Shown here in pieces: positions 1 through 8,305 of a stretch of 57,910 bases of DNA. Position numbers and translations under genes: made by a program. The DNA is from a bacterium. GTDB lineage: Bacteria > Verrucomicrobiota > Verrucomicrobiia > Verrucomicrobiales > Akkermansiaceae. The DNA lies in assembly GCA_018222765.1 (NCBI GenBank), contig JAAEZT010000006.1:1-57910 (forward strand), in the 5' to 3' direction. The notes beneath the pieces were generated by a model. The model was not told the DNA's origin. It worked only from the letters and a program-made list of their open reading frames with translations, and ran no database searches. How positions within the stretch are numbered: position 1 is the first letter of the stretch; each line of letters starts with the position of its first letter.

Positions 1-1135
1 CCAAGCTTTCATCCAACAGATTATCTTCAAGATCTTCATCATCGTCGCTCGAGAGGATCCGGCGGCGCTTTTCTTTGGTAATGGCAACCGAGATCCAACG
101 GAGTTCATTGCTATTCTCAAGCATCACTTTCACCACCATGGTGAGTGGGACCGCAAGCAACATTCCTACCGGACCCCAGATCCACCCCCAAAAGAGAACT
201 GAAATGATGACAACCAGAGTGGACAGACCAAAGCGACGTCCCATCAGCATCGGCTCGAGGAAATTCCCCAAAAAGATATTAATCGAAATATAGCCAATCC
301 CCACCGCAACCGCGCTTGCGGCGTCATTCACAAGGAACGCCAAAATTACCGGGGCAATCCCCGCAATAATCGATCCAAGCACCGGGATAAAATTCATCGT
401 GAATGCTACAATCCCCCAAAGGACGAAGAAATCGAGCCCGGCGGCCCAACAAAGAAAGCCAGCCAGCAATCCCGTCGCAAGACTCACTACTGTCTTCATT
501 GCCAGATAACGCTGAATATCAGCTGAAGAGTTCATGAACCGATCGAAGTTTGGTCCGCGCGCCTCAAGAATGGCATTTTTGCGCCGCCCAAACATGCGAG
601 CTTCACTCAGCATGAAGACCGTCAAAATCAACACCAGCAACGTGGTCCCCAAGAACGAAATTAATCCCCATGCCACGTTAGCCCCGACTCCAAAGACATC
701 CAGATTTGCACCCAACTTCTGGGGAATCTCCACGTTAGTATATTGACGAACCAAGCCCTCGGCATCTTGAACCTGCCAATTTTCAAGAAGATCTACCGCG
801 GTGAGGGAGATTTCTTCGATCCTCTCATTCACAGCCGGGAAATACTTGGTTTGCCACTTGTCTTCCAAATCCCCCATCAACGAAATTACAATGACGACAA
901 TTCCCGTCAAAAAGGCGAAATCCACCAAGACAGTTAACAAAACAGCAAAAAAACGAGGAACCTTGCGACGGCGCAGCCAATTGGTGATCGGAAAACTGAC
1001 GGTCGCGATAAAGACTGCGAGGAGAATGGGCACGAAGAATCCCTGCGCTAGTTTGAGGCCGCCGATAATGACAATCGTACTCGCAGCAGCCACCAAAATG
1101 CGCGTTGAATGAGCTTTTCGGCCTTCGGGCATCAT
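1..1135 (-). CDS. AI-2E family transporter (partial, C-terminus beyond window)
   Basis: I translated the reverse strand from the ATG at 1135 (a second in-frame ATG follows directly). The frame stays open for 378 codons to the window edge, so the C-terminus is missing. The protein has a hydrophobic segment near residues 10-40, a second at about 60-85, a soluble stretch, then a C-terminal half with several membrane segments including NFIPVLGSIIAG, GNFLEPMLMG and the end motif WGPVGMLLAVPL. These are hallmarks of the AI-2E transporter/permease family (PF01594: TqsA, YdiK, PerM). Members are inner-membrane proteins of about 350 residues, proposed to export autoinducer or other small solutes. The visible tail after the last helix is charged and acidic (SSDDDEDLED), which is longer than usual. 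The substrate cannot be told from sequence. The gene is divergent from the Bat operon. Confidence 0.9.
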   Translation of the reverse strand, partial: MMPEGRKAHSTRILVAAASTIVIIGGLKLAQGFFVPILLAVFIATVSFPITNWLRRRKVPRFFAVLLTVLVDFAFLTGIVVIVISLMGDLEDKWQTKYFPAVNERIEEISLTAVDLLENWQVQDAEGLVRQYTNVEIPQKLGANLDVFGVGANVAWGLISFLGTTLLVLILTVFMLSEARMFGRRKNAILEARGPNFDRFMNSSADIQRYLAMKTVVSLATGLLAGFLCWAAGLDFFVLWGIVAFTMNFIPVLGSIIAGIAPVILAFLVNDAASAVAVGIGYISINIFLGNFLEPMLMGRRFGLSTLVVIISVLFWGWIWGPVGMLLAVPLTMVVKVMLENSNELRWISVAITKEKRRRILSSDDDEDLEDNLLDESL

Positions 1136-1610
1136 TGTGTTCCGGAAGTGTTTAAAATCTTCCTCCCCAGATGATACGTGAAAATTCTCATTTGAACAAA
1201 ACTTTCATACATTTTTTATGTCTCCATCACACTGAGCGCCGTTCGCCGTCTTTTGGTATGATCGCTCACCTGTAGAGATTTTGACCACAAATTTTTCGGA
1301 CAATGTCTCCTACCCATCATCTGCGCCCTTTGGTGTTCCTCGTGATCCCCCCATCGCCTGATTTCTTATTTGCTTTCCCAATAGAACAGCATAACTCCAT
1401 CGCTCTCATTATTCCCTGTCGATTCAATGCAAAGAACCTGCCGCACAGATCGTGCCAATTCAACCATTCACAACCCCGCTCCCCAATAACCGGGCGCCTC
1501 GCCAGCGAGGAGAGAGGAGAGTCACACCCCAAATCAGCTCCCCGAATAAGGAGGACATTTAGCCGCTCCTCTCTTGCACCGTGGCCTGTCGGGTATTAAA
1601 AAGCCACCGC
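1136..1610. other. Intergenic region between AI-2E transporter and Bat operon
   Basis: About 475 bases separate the divergent transporter and DUF58 genes, so promoters for both should lie here. A reading frame from about 1303 is open but has no recognisable protein character and I treat it as chance. A strong purine-rich ribosome-binding-like stretch, AAGGAGG, lies at 1548-1554 but is too far from the ATG at 1611 to serve it and is followed quickly by a stop. I see no convincing tRNA, small RNA or repeat. Confidence 0.4.
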
Positions 1611-2501
1611 ATGGAGGAAGAGGAAGGTATCGAGGAAATCATGCGCCGGGTGAGGCGTTTAGAGATTCGTGCCCGTCGGCTGGCCAGTGAATCATTCTCC
1701 GGCGATTACCATTCCTCCTTTCGCGGTCAGGGGCTGGATTTTGACGAATTCCGGGAATACCAGCCGGGCGATGAAGTGCGTTTCATTGATTGGAATGTCA
1801 GCGCCCGAATGCAGGAGACCTACATCCGAAAATTCCGGGAGGAGCGCGAACTGAGCGTCATTCTCGCCGTCGATATTTCCGGATCCACAAACTATGGGAG
1901 CGACTTTCTCAGTAAACGGGAACGCGCTGCCGAAATTGCGGCTCTCCTTGGATTTAGCGCCCGCTACAATGGCGATAAGGTGGGCCTGCTTCTCTTTGCC
2001 AAAGAACCGGTCCTTTACCTTCCCCCCGCCAAGGGCGGCAAGTCTGTTCTCCGGGCCGTTCGGGAAATCCTCACCGCAAAACCAGCGGAGGAAGGCACTT
2101 CGGTTTCTGCAGCCTGCTCCTTTATGCTCCGGACCCTCAAACGGAAGGGACTCATCTTCCTGATCTCTGATTTCATTGATTGGGGATTTGAAAAATCCTT
2201 GGGGTCCCTTGCCCGACAACACGATGTCATCGCCCTCCCTCTCATTGACCCTCTTGAAAAGAAGTTACCTAATGTCGGACGGGTCTATTTGCGCGACCCG
2301 GAAAGCGACCAGGAAGTAATCGTTAACACCTCTAACCGGAACACCCGCATGGGACTTGAGAAACTCTCCCGCCGATATCGCGAAGGACTTGCGGCATTTT
2401 TCAAAAAGCATGGAATCGACAACGCTGTGATCTCCACCAGAGACGACTACCTTGCCTCACTTCACCGCCTCTTGAAACAACGAGCCCACCGCCGTCGCTA
2501 A
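1611..2501 (+). CDS. DUF58 domain protein of the Bat aerotolerance operon
   Basis: A 296-residue DUF58 (PF01882) protein. The family signature is clear near residues 45-75: FRGQGLDFDEFREY followed by PGDEVRFIDWNVSAR. A VWA-like MIDAS start follows (AVDISGSTN). DUF58 proteins regularly sit between a MoxR AAA+ ATPase and VWA proteins. The complex is thought to act in envelope maturation or stress tolerance. Here it heads the operon and no moxR is present upstream, where the divergent transporter begins. A GTG at 1581 would add ten residues, but I prefer the ATG at 1611 because the acidic start MEEEEGIEEIMRRVRRLEI fits family N-termini. Neither start has a good Shine-Dalgarno. Three bases separate it from the next gene. 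Confidence 0.9.
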   Translation: MEEEEGIEEIMRRVRRLEIRARRLASESFSGDYHSSFRGQGLDFDEFREYQPGDEVRFIDWNVSARMQETYIRKFREERELSVILAVDISGSTNYGSDFLSKRERAAEIAALLGFSARYNGDKVGLLLFAKEPVLYLPPAKGGKSVLRAVREILTAKPAEEGTSVSAACSFMLRTLKRKGLIFLISDFIDWGFEKSLGSLARQHDVIALPLIDPLEKKLPNVGRVYLRDPESDQEVIVNTSNRNTRMGLEKLSRRYREGLAAFFKKHGIDNAVISTRDDYLASLHRLLKQRAHRRR

Positions 2502-2504
2502 ATC

Positions 2505-3020
2505 ATGGCTGACGAACCCGCACCACTCCCAATCCTGGAACACGGAATTGCTCCTCCCGAGGAGCTTCTCCCTCCAACTCCATGGTGGGTCTGGTCGGTT
2601 ATCGGAGTGACGATCATTCTCGTTCTGCTTGGGATTTTATGGACTCGAAAAGGAATCCAACCACCAACCGAAGAAAAGGCACCCCCACTCCCCGACTATT
2701 ATCGCATTGCCAAACAACGGCTCGATCTTCTCGAGGGACAATTCAGCAACCATCCCCTTTCAGAAATTGCGGCTGAAGCATCTTTGGCTGTTCGTGGCTT
2801 TCTCGCGGGAGCTTTGGCCGAACCCGCGCTCTATGAAACGACTGAAGAATTTTCCCGACGCGACGTTCATCTCCCAAAGGACGCCGCAGACCTCTTGAAC
2901 GATCTCAATACCACCAAGTATTCCCCTTCCCACGCCTCTCCCGAACTCGCAGAGGAGCTGGTCAACCGCTGCCAGGCCTGCCTCAAAACCCTCCACACCG
3001 CCAACACTCTTGGGAAATGA
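2505..3020 (+). CDS. DUF4381-like membrane protein in Bat operon
   Basis: A 171-residue protein with a proline-rich N-terminus, one membrane helix at about residues 26-47 (WWVWSVIGVTIILVLLGILW) and a cytoplasmic helical domain. Size, topology and position between the DUF58 gene and batA match the DUF4381 group (PF14316) found in Bat-type operons. The domain contains the ...LAVRGFLAG... and ...TTEEF... pattern typical of such proteins. Function is unknown; it is presumed to help assemble the membrane VWA complex. Its stop overlaps the batA start by four bases (ATGA at 3017-3020), a sign of translational coupling. Confidence 0.75.
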   Translation: MADEPAPLPILEHGIAPPEELLPPTPWWVWSVIGVTIILVLLGILWTRKGIQPPTEEKAPPLPDYYRIAKQRLDLLEGQFSNHPLSEIAAEASLAVRGFLAGALAEPALYETTEEFSRRDVHLPKDAADLLNDLNTTKYSPSHASPELAEELVNRCQACLKTLHTANTLGK

Positions 3021-4018
3021 GGAGTCTTGAAAATTTTTCCTTCGCCACCCCGGGATGGTTATTCCTCCTTCTCGCTATCCCTGTCCTTTGCTTCCTTGGA
3101 TTCAATCAGGGAACCCGTAGTTGGATTATTTACCCCACGCTACGAGTCCTTGGGACCTTTGGCTGGAAACCTAAGGACAAGCCCCTCCGACTCGCTCCGC
3201 TCATTTTACCTCTCGCCTTGATTCCCGCCATCCTGGGATTAGCCCGTCCGCAATTCCAACAAGATCGCAGCTCCAGAACAGCAAGCGGAATCGATATCCT
3301 CATCGCCCTCGACGTCTCGCGTTCAATGGAGATTGCAGATTTTCAAGATGCCAAGACGAGAGCCCTTCGCCGTGAACGCCGTATCGATGCCGCAAAGAAA
3401 GTGATCACTGACTTTATTAAAGCTCGACCGGACGACAGAATCGGCATCGTCACTTTCGCCGCCCGCCCATACACCGTGGCTCCTCTGACCTTGAGTCACG
3501 AGATTATTGCCCATGCCCTGGAACCAATCTCTCTGGTCGATGGCGAGGAAAGCGGGACAGCCATTGGGAGCGCGATTTCCGCAGCAGCCACCCGCCTCGA
3601 GAACCTTCAAAATTCGAAGAGTAAAGTCGTCGTTCTTGTCACCGATGGAATGAGCAACTCAGGCCAACTCTCGCCACTCGAGGCCGCCGAACTTGCCGGA
3701 GATCTTGGCATCAAAGTTTATCCGGTCGCGATCGGCACTGAGTCCGGTCGCCTTAAAAACGGTGTTCCCCAGAAAGAATTTGATGAGGAAACATTGAAGA
3801 AGATCGCCGAAATCACCAAAGGGGACTACTACCGAGCCCGAAATTACACCGGATTGCGCGAGGCATTTTCCAGCATCGATAAATTGGAGAAAACCGAAGT
3901 TCAACGCGAAAGCTGGATTCAAAGTGAAGATCTCTATCCTTGGTTTATCCTGCCCAGTATGATCATCGTTTTCCTCTTCCTCGCGGTTTCCGCACTCAAC
4001 CCTCCCGCGATGCCATGA
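3017..4018 (+). CDS. batA: BatA, membrane-anchored VWA protein
   Basis: A 333-residue protein. The N-terminus carries the BatA-type membrane region (FATPGWLFLLLAIPVL and a second helix near residues 60-77). It is followed by a VWA domain with an intact MIDAS motif (ALDVSRSM, about residue 95), the TD-G segment (VTDGMSNSG) and a C-terminal helix near 308-328. BatA proteins belong to the Bacteroides aerotolerance operon, proposed to act at the periplasmic face through metal-dependent protein contacts. The insert after the MIDAS motif (KTRALRRERRIDA) is normal for the family. The start overlaps the previous gene and the stop overlaps the next by ATGA, so the genes are probably translated in a coupled way. 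Confidence 0.92.
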   Translation: MRSLENFSFATPGWLFLLLAIPVLCFLGFNQGTRSWIIYPTLRVLGTFGWKPKDKPLRLAPLILPLALIPAILGLARPQFQQDRSSRTASGIDILIALDVSRSMEIADFQDAKTRALRRERRIDAAKKVITDFIKARPDDRIGIVTFAARPYTVAPLTLSHEIIAHALEPISLVDGEESGTAIGSAISAAATRLENLQNSKSKVVVLVTDGMSNSGQLSPLEAAELAGDLGIKVYPVAIGTESGRLKNGVPQKEFDEETLKKIAEITKGDYYRARNYTGLREAFSSIDKLEKTEVQRESWIQSEDLYPWFILPSMIIVFLFLAVSALNPPAMP

Positions 4019-5991
4019 CCTTTGCCAATCCAACCTGGCTTCTCCTACTCATCCCTCTTCCTCTCTTGGTGATCGCGGCCGGCATCACCTGGCAGCGGCG
4101 CGGAGAGCGTTGGCATAAAATGGTTGCCGACCGTCACCGCACCCGCCTGAGTCACCAGCGACCGCTGTGGATTTACTTTACCAGCCTGGCGCTGGGGCTT
4201 TTTGGATTGGCCGGACTGATCGTAGCATACGCGCAACCGGAATCCGGTGAGGAATGGATCGAAACAAAGAACGAAGGCCGCAATATTTTGCTCTGTGTCG
4301 ATATTTCGCGAAGCATGCTGACCAAGGATGTCAGCCCCAACCGGCTTCTGGCTGCCCGGGCTGCCGCTCTCGATATCGTGGAGCAGTTTCCCCAAGACCG
4401 GATTGGCCTCCTCGTTTTCTCCGGAGAAACCCAAGTTCAGGTTCCCCTCACCATCGACCACACCTTCATCCAACAATCTCTGGCCCAACTCAACCCGATC
4501 GACCTCCCCATCGGAGGCTCCAATCTTGGAGAAGCCATCCTGACGGGCACACGCGTTCTGGTAGATACCGGCCAGCGCAGTAATATTCTCGTGATCTTCA
4601 GCGATGGAGAGGAATTTTCCTCGGGACTGGAGGAAGCCGCCAAGACTGCAGTTGATAGCGGGGTTTTTGTCTACGCTCTCGGATTCGGCACAAAGGCCGG
4701 AGACTTCATTCCAGGAGACACTCCGGAGCAACCCTTTTTCTTCGACCGAAACAACAACCGGGTGCAAAGTCGCCTAAACGAGGAATCGCTTACGATGATT
4801 GCCAAAATCAGCGATGGCTTCTATTCCCGGGGCATCGGACCAACTTTTTTGCGAAAATTGGATAATGCCGTTCAGGAAATGGACCGTTTTGAAGAAGAAG
4901 GGAAACATCAACGAGTTGCGAAACCGGCCTATCAATGGTTTCTTTTTGGAGGTATCTTATTCCTGATGGCTTCCCTGGCACTACGCTGTTTCCCGCTACG
5001 CTCTGTGACTGCGACGGTATTGACATTCCTTTTACTTCCAGCACCCCCGGCCCAGGCCAACCCCCTCGCTGATGGTCGAAACGCATTGCGCCAAGGCGAC
5101 GCGATGAGAGCCCATTCTCTTTTTACCGAAGCGGCAGAGCAAACCTCCGGAGACCGAGCGTCCCGAATCCATCTGGCAGCAGGGTCGGCAGCCTTCCAGG
5201 CTCAGGGATGGAGCTCGGCAGCAGACTCATTTAGCTCAGCCCTCGTTACTACCGATGCCGACCTTAAACAAGAGGCTCACTACTCTCTTGCCACGAGTCT
5301 TTTCTACCTGGGAACCAAACAGTCAAAAGAATCCAAAATAAAAGCCTGGCAAGGATCGATCGAGCACTACGAGCAAGCACTGGAAATTACGCCTGACGAC
5401 AAAAAATCTGAGAAGAATCTCGAGTTGGTCCGAAAATACCTGAAGGAAATGCAATCCGAGGAAGAGCAGAAAGAGGATCAAAAACAGGAATCATCGGACG
5501 ACGAAGAAAAGGAGGACGAAGAGCAAACGGACGACAAAGAAGATCAGGAAGGTGACAACCCGGACGACAAAGAGGAGTCGGAAAATCAGGACGAGAACCA
5601 ATCAAAAGATAAGGAGGAGAAAGAGGACCCATCACAAGGCGAGGGCGAAAACGAACAAGAGCCCACAAACCAAGAGGAGAAAAAGGAGAATGAGCAGGAT
5701 CCAAAGGATAGCGAGGGGGGGGCTGGAGATGAAAACGACCCTCAAAAGGATCAGGAAAATTCAAACAATTCCGAAGAAAACAACAGGCAGGGCTCTGAAG
5801 ATCCCGAGAATAAAGAAAAGTCTGATCAGGAATCCTCAACAGCAAACGAGGCCGAAAGCGACCTCCCACCGCCAGATGGAGAATCAAGAGAGGAACGAGC
5901 AAGGCGCCTCCTCCGTCAACACGCAGACTTTGGCGGCAAGCCCCCAAAATATCGCCGCAGACCCTTCCGTCGACCTGAGAAAGACTGGTAA
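4015..5991 (+). CDS. BatB-BatC fusion: VWA domain, TPR repeats and long acidic tail
   Basis: The start is the ATG at 4015, overlapping the batA stop. An upstream in-frame start at 3940 lies inside batA and is not needed. The 658-residue product has an N-terminal BatA/BatB membrane region (FANPTWLLLLIPLPLLV), a VWA domain with intact MIDAS (CVDISRSML) at about residue 96, a pair of helices near 305-345, then TPR-like repeats at about 350-480. A strongly Glu/Asp/Lys/Gln-rich tract covers about 480-620, and the tail is basic and proline-rich. BatB and BatC are separate proteins in Bacteroides-type operons; here they form one chain. BatC-type TPR proteins often have such charged low-complexity ends. 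The tract is compositionally extreme and probably disordered. Confidence 0.88.
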   Translation: MTFANPTWLLLLIPLPLLVIAAGITWQRRGERWHKMVADRHRTRLSHQRPLWIYFTSLALGLFGLAGLIVAYAQPESGEEWIETKNEGRNILLCVDISRSMLTKDVSPNRLLAARAAALDIVEQFPQDRIGLLVFSGETQVQVPLTIDHTFIQQSLAQLNPIDLPIGGSNLGEAILTGTRVLVDTGQRSNILVIFSDGEEFSSGLEEAAKTAVDSGVFVYALGFGTKAGDFIPGDTPEQPFFFDRNNNRVQSRLNEESLTMIAKISDGFYSRGIGPTFLRKLDNAVQEMDRFEEEGKHQRVAKPAYQWFLFGGILFLMASLALRCFPLRSVTATVLTFLLLPAPPAQANPLADGRNALRQGDAMRAHSLFTEAAEQTSGDRASRIHLAAGSAAFQAQGWSSAADSFSSALVTTDADLKQEAHYSLATSLFYLGTKQSKESKIKAWQGSIEHYEQALEITPDDKKSEKNLELVRKYLKEMQSEEEQKEDQKQESSDDEEKEDEEQTDDKEDQEGDNPDDKEESENQDENQSKDKEEKEDPSQGEGENEQEPTNQEEKKENEQDPKDSEGGAGDENDPQKDQENSNNSEENNRQGSEDPENKEKSDQESSTANEAESDLPPPDGESREERARRLLRQHADFGGKPPKYRRRPFRRPEKDW

Positions 5992-6003
5992 CCATTCCCC
6001 GCA

Positions 6004-8295
6004 ATGATTTCCGTTCCGCGATATTATTTCCCAGGCATTCTCACCTTCCTTGCTTCGCTTTTTTTCAGCCAGGGAGTATTTAGCCAAACCCCGGAAGTCC
6101 GGGCCCGATTGACGTCTGACTTTCTTGTCGTGGGAGAAAAGGCGGAACTTATCCTGGAGGTTTATGATCTGAGACTGACCAGCTGGCCCACTCCTCCCAA
6201 AGTCAGCCCGCTCACCCTCAAACAAAAACGCCACTACGCTCCCGCGATCCGTGGACGAACTGCATTGGTTTTTGTCTACAATGTCTCCTGCTTCAAACCC
6301 GGACGATTCACCATCCCTCCGTTTGATTTCAGATACGGAAACACCACTCTGAGTACAGAGCAATTCGAAGTCCAGGTCTTCCCGACCAACCTGCTCAATG
6401 TGGGTGCGATTCAAATCGGAGACTCCACATTTCCTTACATGAGTGCGCTTTTACTCGAGAAAGCCACAGCGTTTGTTGGAGAAACCCAATCTGCCGTGGC
6501 CAAACTTTACCTGCCGGGGAATTTCAATCTTCGTAACATTCGTGTGATTAATCTCGAAAAAGAGAAAATCGCAGCGTGGCGGTTCTCGGCCCAAAAAGAC
6601 CAGGGAACTTATCTTCGCGAGGGAAAACAATACACCGTAATCTCGTATCCCAGTGCGATTACACCGCTCGCCAACGGAGATCTCAAACTAGGTCCCGGGA
6701 ATACCCAGATCAATCTGCAATGGCAGGAAGCCCAGCGTGGAATTGTATCCTGGGCAAAAAACAAGGACTTCGAATTTCAATTCCCCGCGCAAAAACTTAA
6801 GGCACGCCCTCTTCCCACCCCCAAACCGGACAACTTCCAGGGAGCAGTGGGAAACTTCCGACTTACCGCCGAAGCCTCGGCCACCGAAGTTCGCCAAAAT
6901 GAGAACATCACGGTCGAGGTCAAAGTTGGAGGAACTGGGAATTTCGACCAGTTTCCCGGCCCTATTCTCCTGGATGAGAAAAAGGAATGGAAGCAGTTTG
7001 AGATGACTCAAAAACCCCAAGGCAGCGAACGGCGCTCTTCCTCCGGAGAGGTCGAATTTTCCCAAGTGATCCGTCCCGAACAGGTCGTTGCCGGTCTCCC
7101 CCCCTACGCCTTCACCTTCTTCGATCCCTTGCTAGAGAAATACCGCACGATCAAAACCCCCCTTCAATCACTCAAGGTCCTCCCCGCCCCCATATCTCTC
7201 GCCACAAACGAGGAATCAGGCGATAGCAACTACCTTACCCCCAGCAAACTTCCCCTTCTGGTATTTGAGGGAAAAAGCAGTTTCCCCATCTGGATCTGGC
7301 AAATCATTCCAGTAGGATTTATGACATTTTTCATCGTATCACGGAGCCGGCAAGAGCTCGCTCGAAGAAAAGCTGTTTCACTCCCGGGCCGCGAATTTGA
7401 AGATGCTCTGAGGGCAGTCTCGGCAAGCTCCACCGAGCGTGTCAGCTTTTATCGTGAAGCCGCCAATTTCATTGTTTTCTGGAAGGGGGAAACTGATGAC
7501 GAAGACTTCACCAAGATTCAAAATACTCGCGACGACATTTGCTTTTCTCCGAATGTTCCGCCTGAAGCCGTCTCAAAGGATGAAAAGGCATGGGTCCTTG
7601 AAAGCCTCAAAAAATTGAGTCCACTCATCATTTTCTTTCTAGCTCTTGTTCCAGATTCCCTCCTTGCTCTCAGCTCCGATCCAAAGATCGCCAAAGGAGA
7701 AATTCTTGAGCTAATGGAATCCCAGCCTAGCCGGGAGCATTTTCATAATCTGGCTCTTGCCGAGAAAAGCCTCGGAAACCAAAGCGAGGCTGCTCTGTGG
7801 GCCTACCGTTATGCCGTTCAGGGCGGAGATGCCACTGAACTATTCAAGGGACTGCCAGGAATCCGGCCCAGAGAACCCAAGGGATCGGAATGGGTGTCCA
7901 TTCTCCCACTGGCATTTTACCAGCAGGTTTTTGCTGCGGGACTTTGGGGAACTATCCTCATCTTCTTTTTCTTTGGAATGAATCATTCCAAGGCAAGAAA
8001 AACCCTCATCATCAGCTTTTCCGCGTTTGCGCCCCTCCTGCTCGTTCTTGGTGCGTTATCGTGGCTCATTTACCCCAAAGACGTGAGCTTTCGTCACCTT
8101 TCCCAGATGTCGGTGCTGATGAAAGAAACGGCCCTACAAGCCCAACCATACGAGGGAGGGCAGGGCGGCCGAAGTGTCGAACACGGCAGCCTCGGCCTTG
8201 TCACCTCAACTAGCCGGGAGTGGGTCTATGTTGAATTCCCCGGAGAAATGAAAGGCTGGCTCCCTAAAGAAGTCGTCCAGCCCATCATCGATTAA
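6004..8295 (+). CDS. BatD-BatE fusion: oxygen-tolerance protein with TPR and SH3-like domain
   Basis: A 763-residue protein. Residues 1-27 form a signal peptide (LASLFFSQGVFSQT). Residues 28-420 are Ig-like BatD modules (PF13584), recognisable by FLVVGEKAELILEV and later NENITVEVKVGGTGNFDQFP. A helix lies at about 427-447. A second signal-like hydrophobic stretch near 540 (LIIFFLALVPDSLLA) is followed by a TPR-like segment (HNLALAEKSLGNQSEAALWAYR), two more helices (about 640-695) and a C-terminal SH3-like domain ending in GWLPKEVVQPI. The second half has the layout of BatE, so this is a BatD-BatE fusion. The internal signal-like segment marks the junction. It closes the operon and meets clpC tail to tail. 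Confidence 0.85.
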   Translation: MISVPRYYFPGILTFLASLFFSQGVFSQTPEVRARLTSDFLVVGEKAELILEVYDLRLTSWPTPPKVSPLTLKQKRHYAPAIRGRTALVFVYNVSCFKPGRFTIPPFDFRYGNTTLSTEQFEVQVFPTNLLNVGAIQIGDSTFPYMSALLLEKATAFVGETQSAVAKLYLPGNFNLRNIRVINLEKEKIAAWRFSAQKDQGTYLREGKQYTVISYPSAITPLANGDLKLGPGNTQINLQWQEAQRGIVSWAKNKDFEFQFPAQKLKARPLPTPKPDNFQGAVGNFRLTAEASATEVRQNENITVEVKVGGTGNFDQFPGPILLDEKKEWKQFEMTQKPQGSERRSSSGEVEFSQVIRPEQVVAGLPPYAFTFFDPLLEKYRTIKTPLQSLKVLPAPISLATNEESGDSNYLTPSKLPLLVFEGKSSFPIWIWQIIPVGFMTFFIVSRSRQELARRKAVSLPGREFEDALRAVSASSTERVSFYREAANFIVFWKGETDDEDFTKIQNTRDDICFSPNVPPEAVSKDEKAWVLESLKKLSPLIIFFLALVPDSLLALSSDPKIAKGEILELMESQPSREHFHNLALAEKSLGNQSEAALWAYRYAVQGGDATELFKGLPGIRPREPKGSEWVSILPLAFYQQVFAAGLWGTILIFFFFGMNHSKARKTLIISFSAFAPLLLVLGALSWLIYPKDVSFRHLSQMSVLMKETALQAQPYEGGQGGRSVEHGSLGLVTSTSREWVYVEFPGEMKGWLPKEVVQPIID

Positions 8296-8305
8296 TTGGG
8301 AACGC

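Noticed and set aside
1303-1599. Open frame in the gap before the Bat operon
   Set aside because: No recognisable protein features and no ribosome site; it probably reflects chance in a promoter region.
5387-6004. Minus-strand frame opposite the acidic BatBC tract
   Set aside because: Low-complexity Pro/Arg/Leu sequence arises from the reverse of the Glu/Asp-rich codons.
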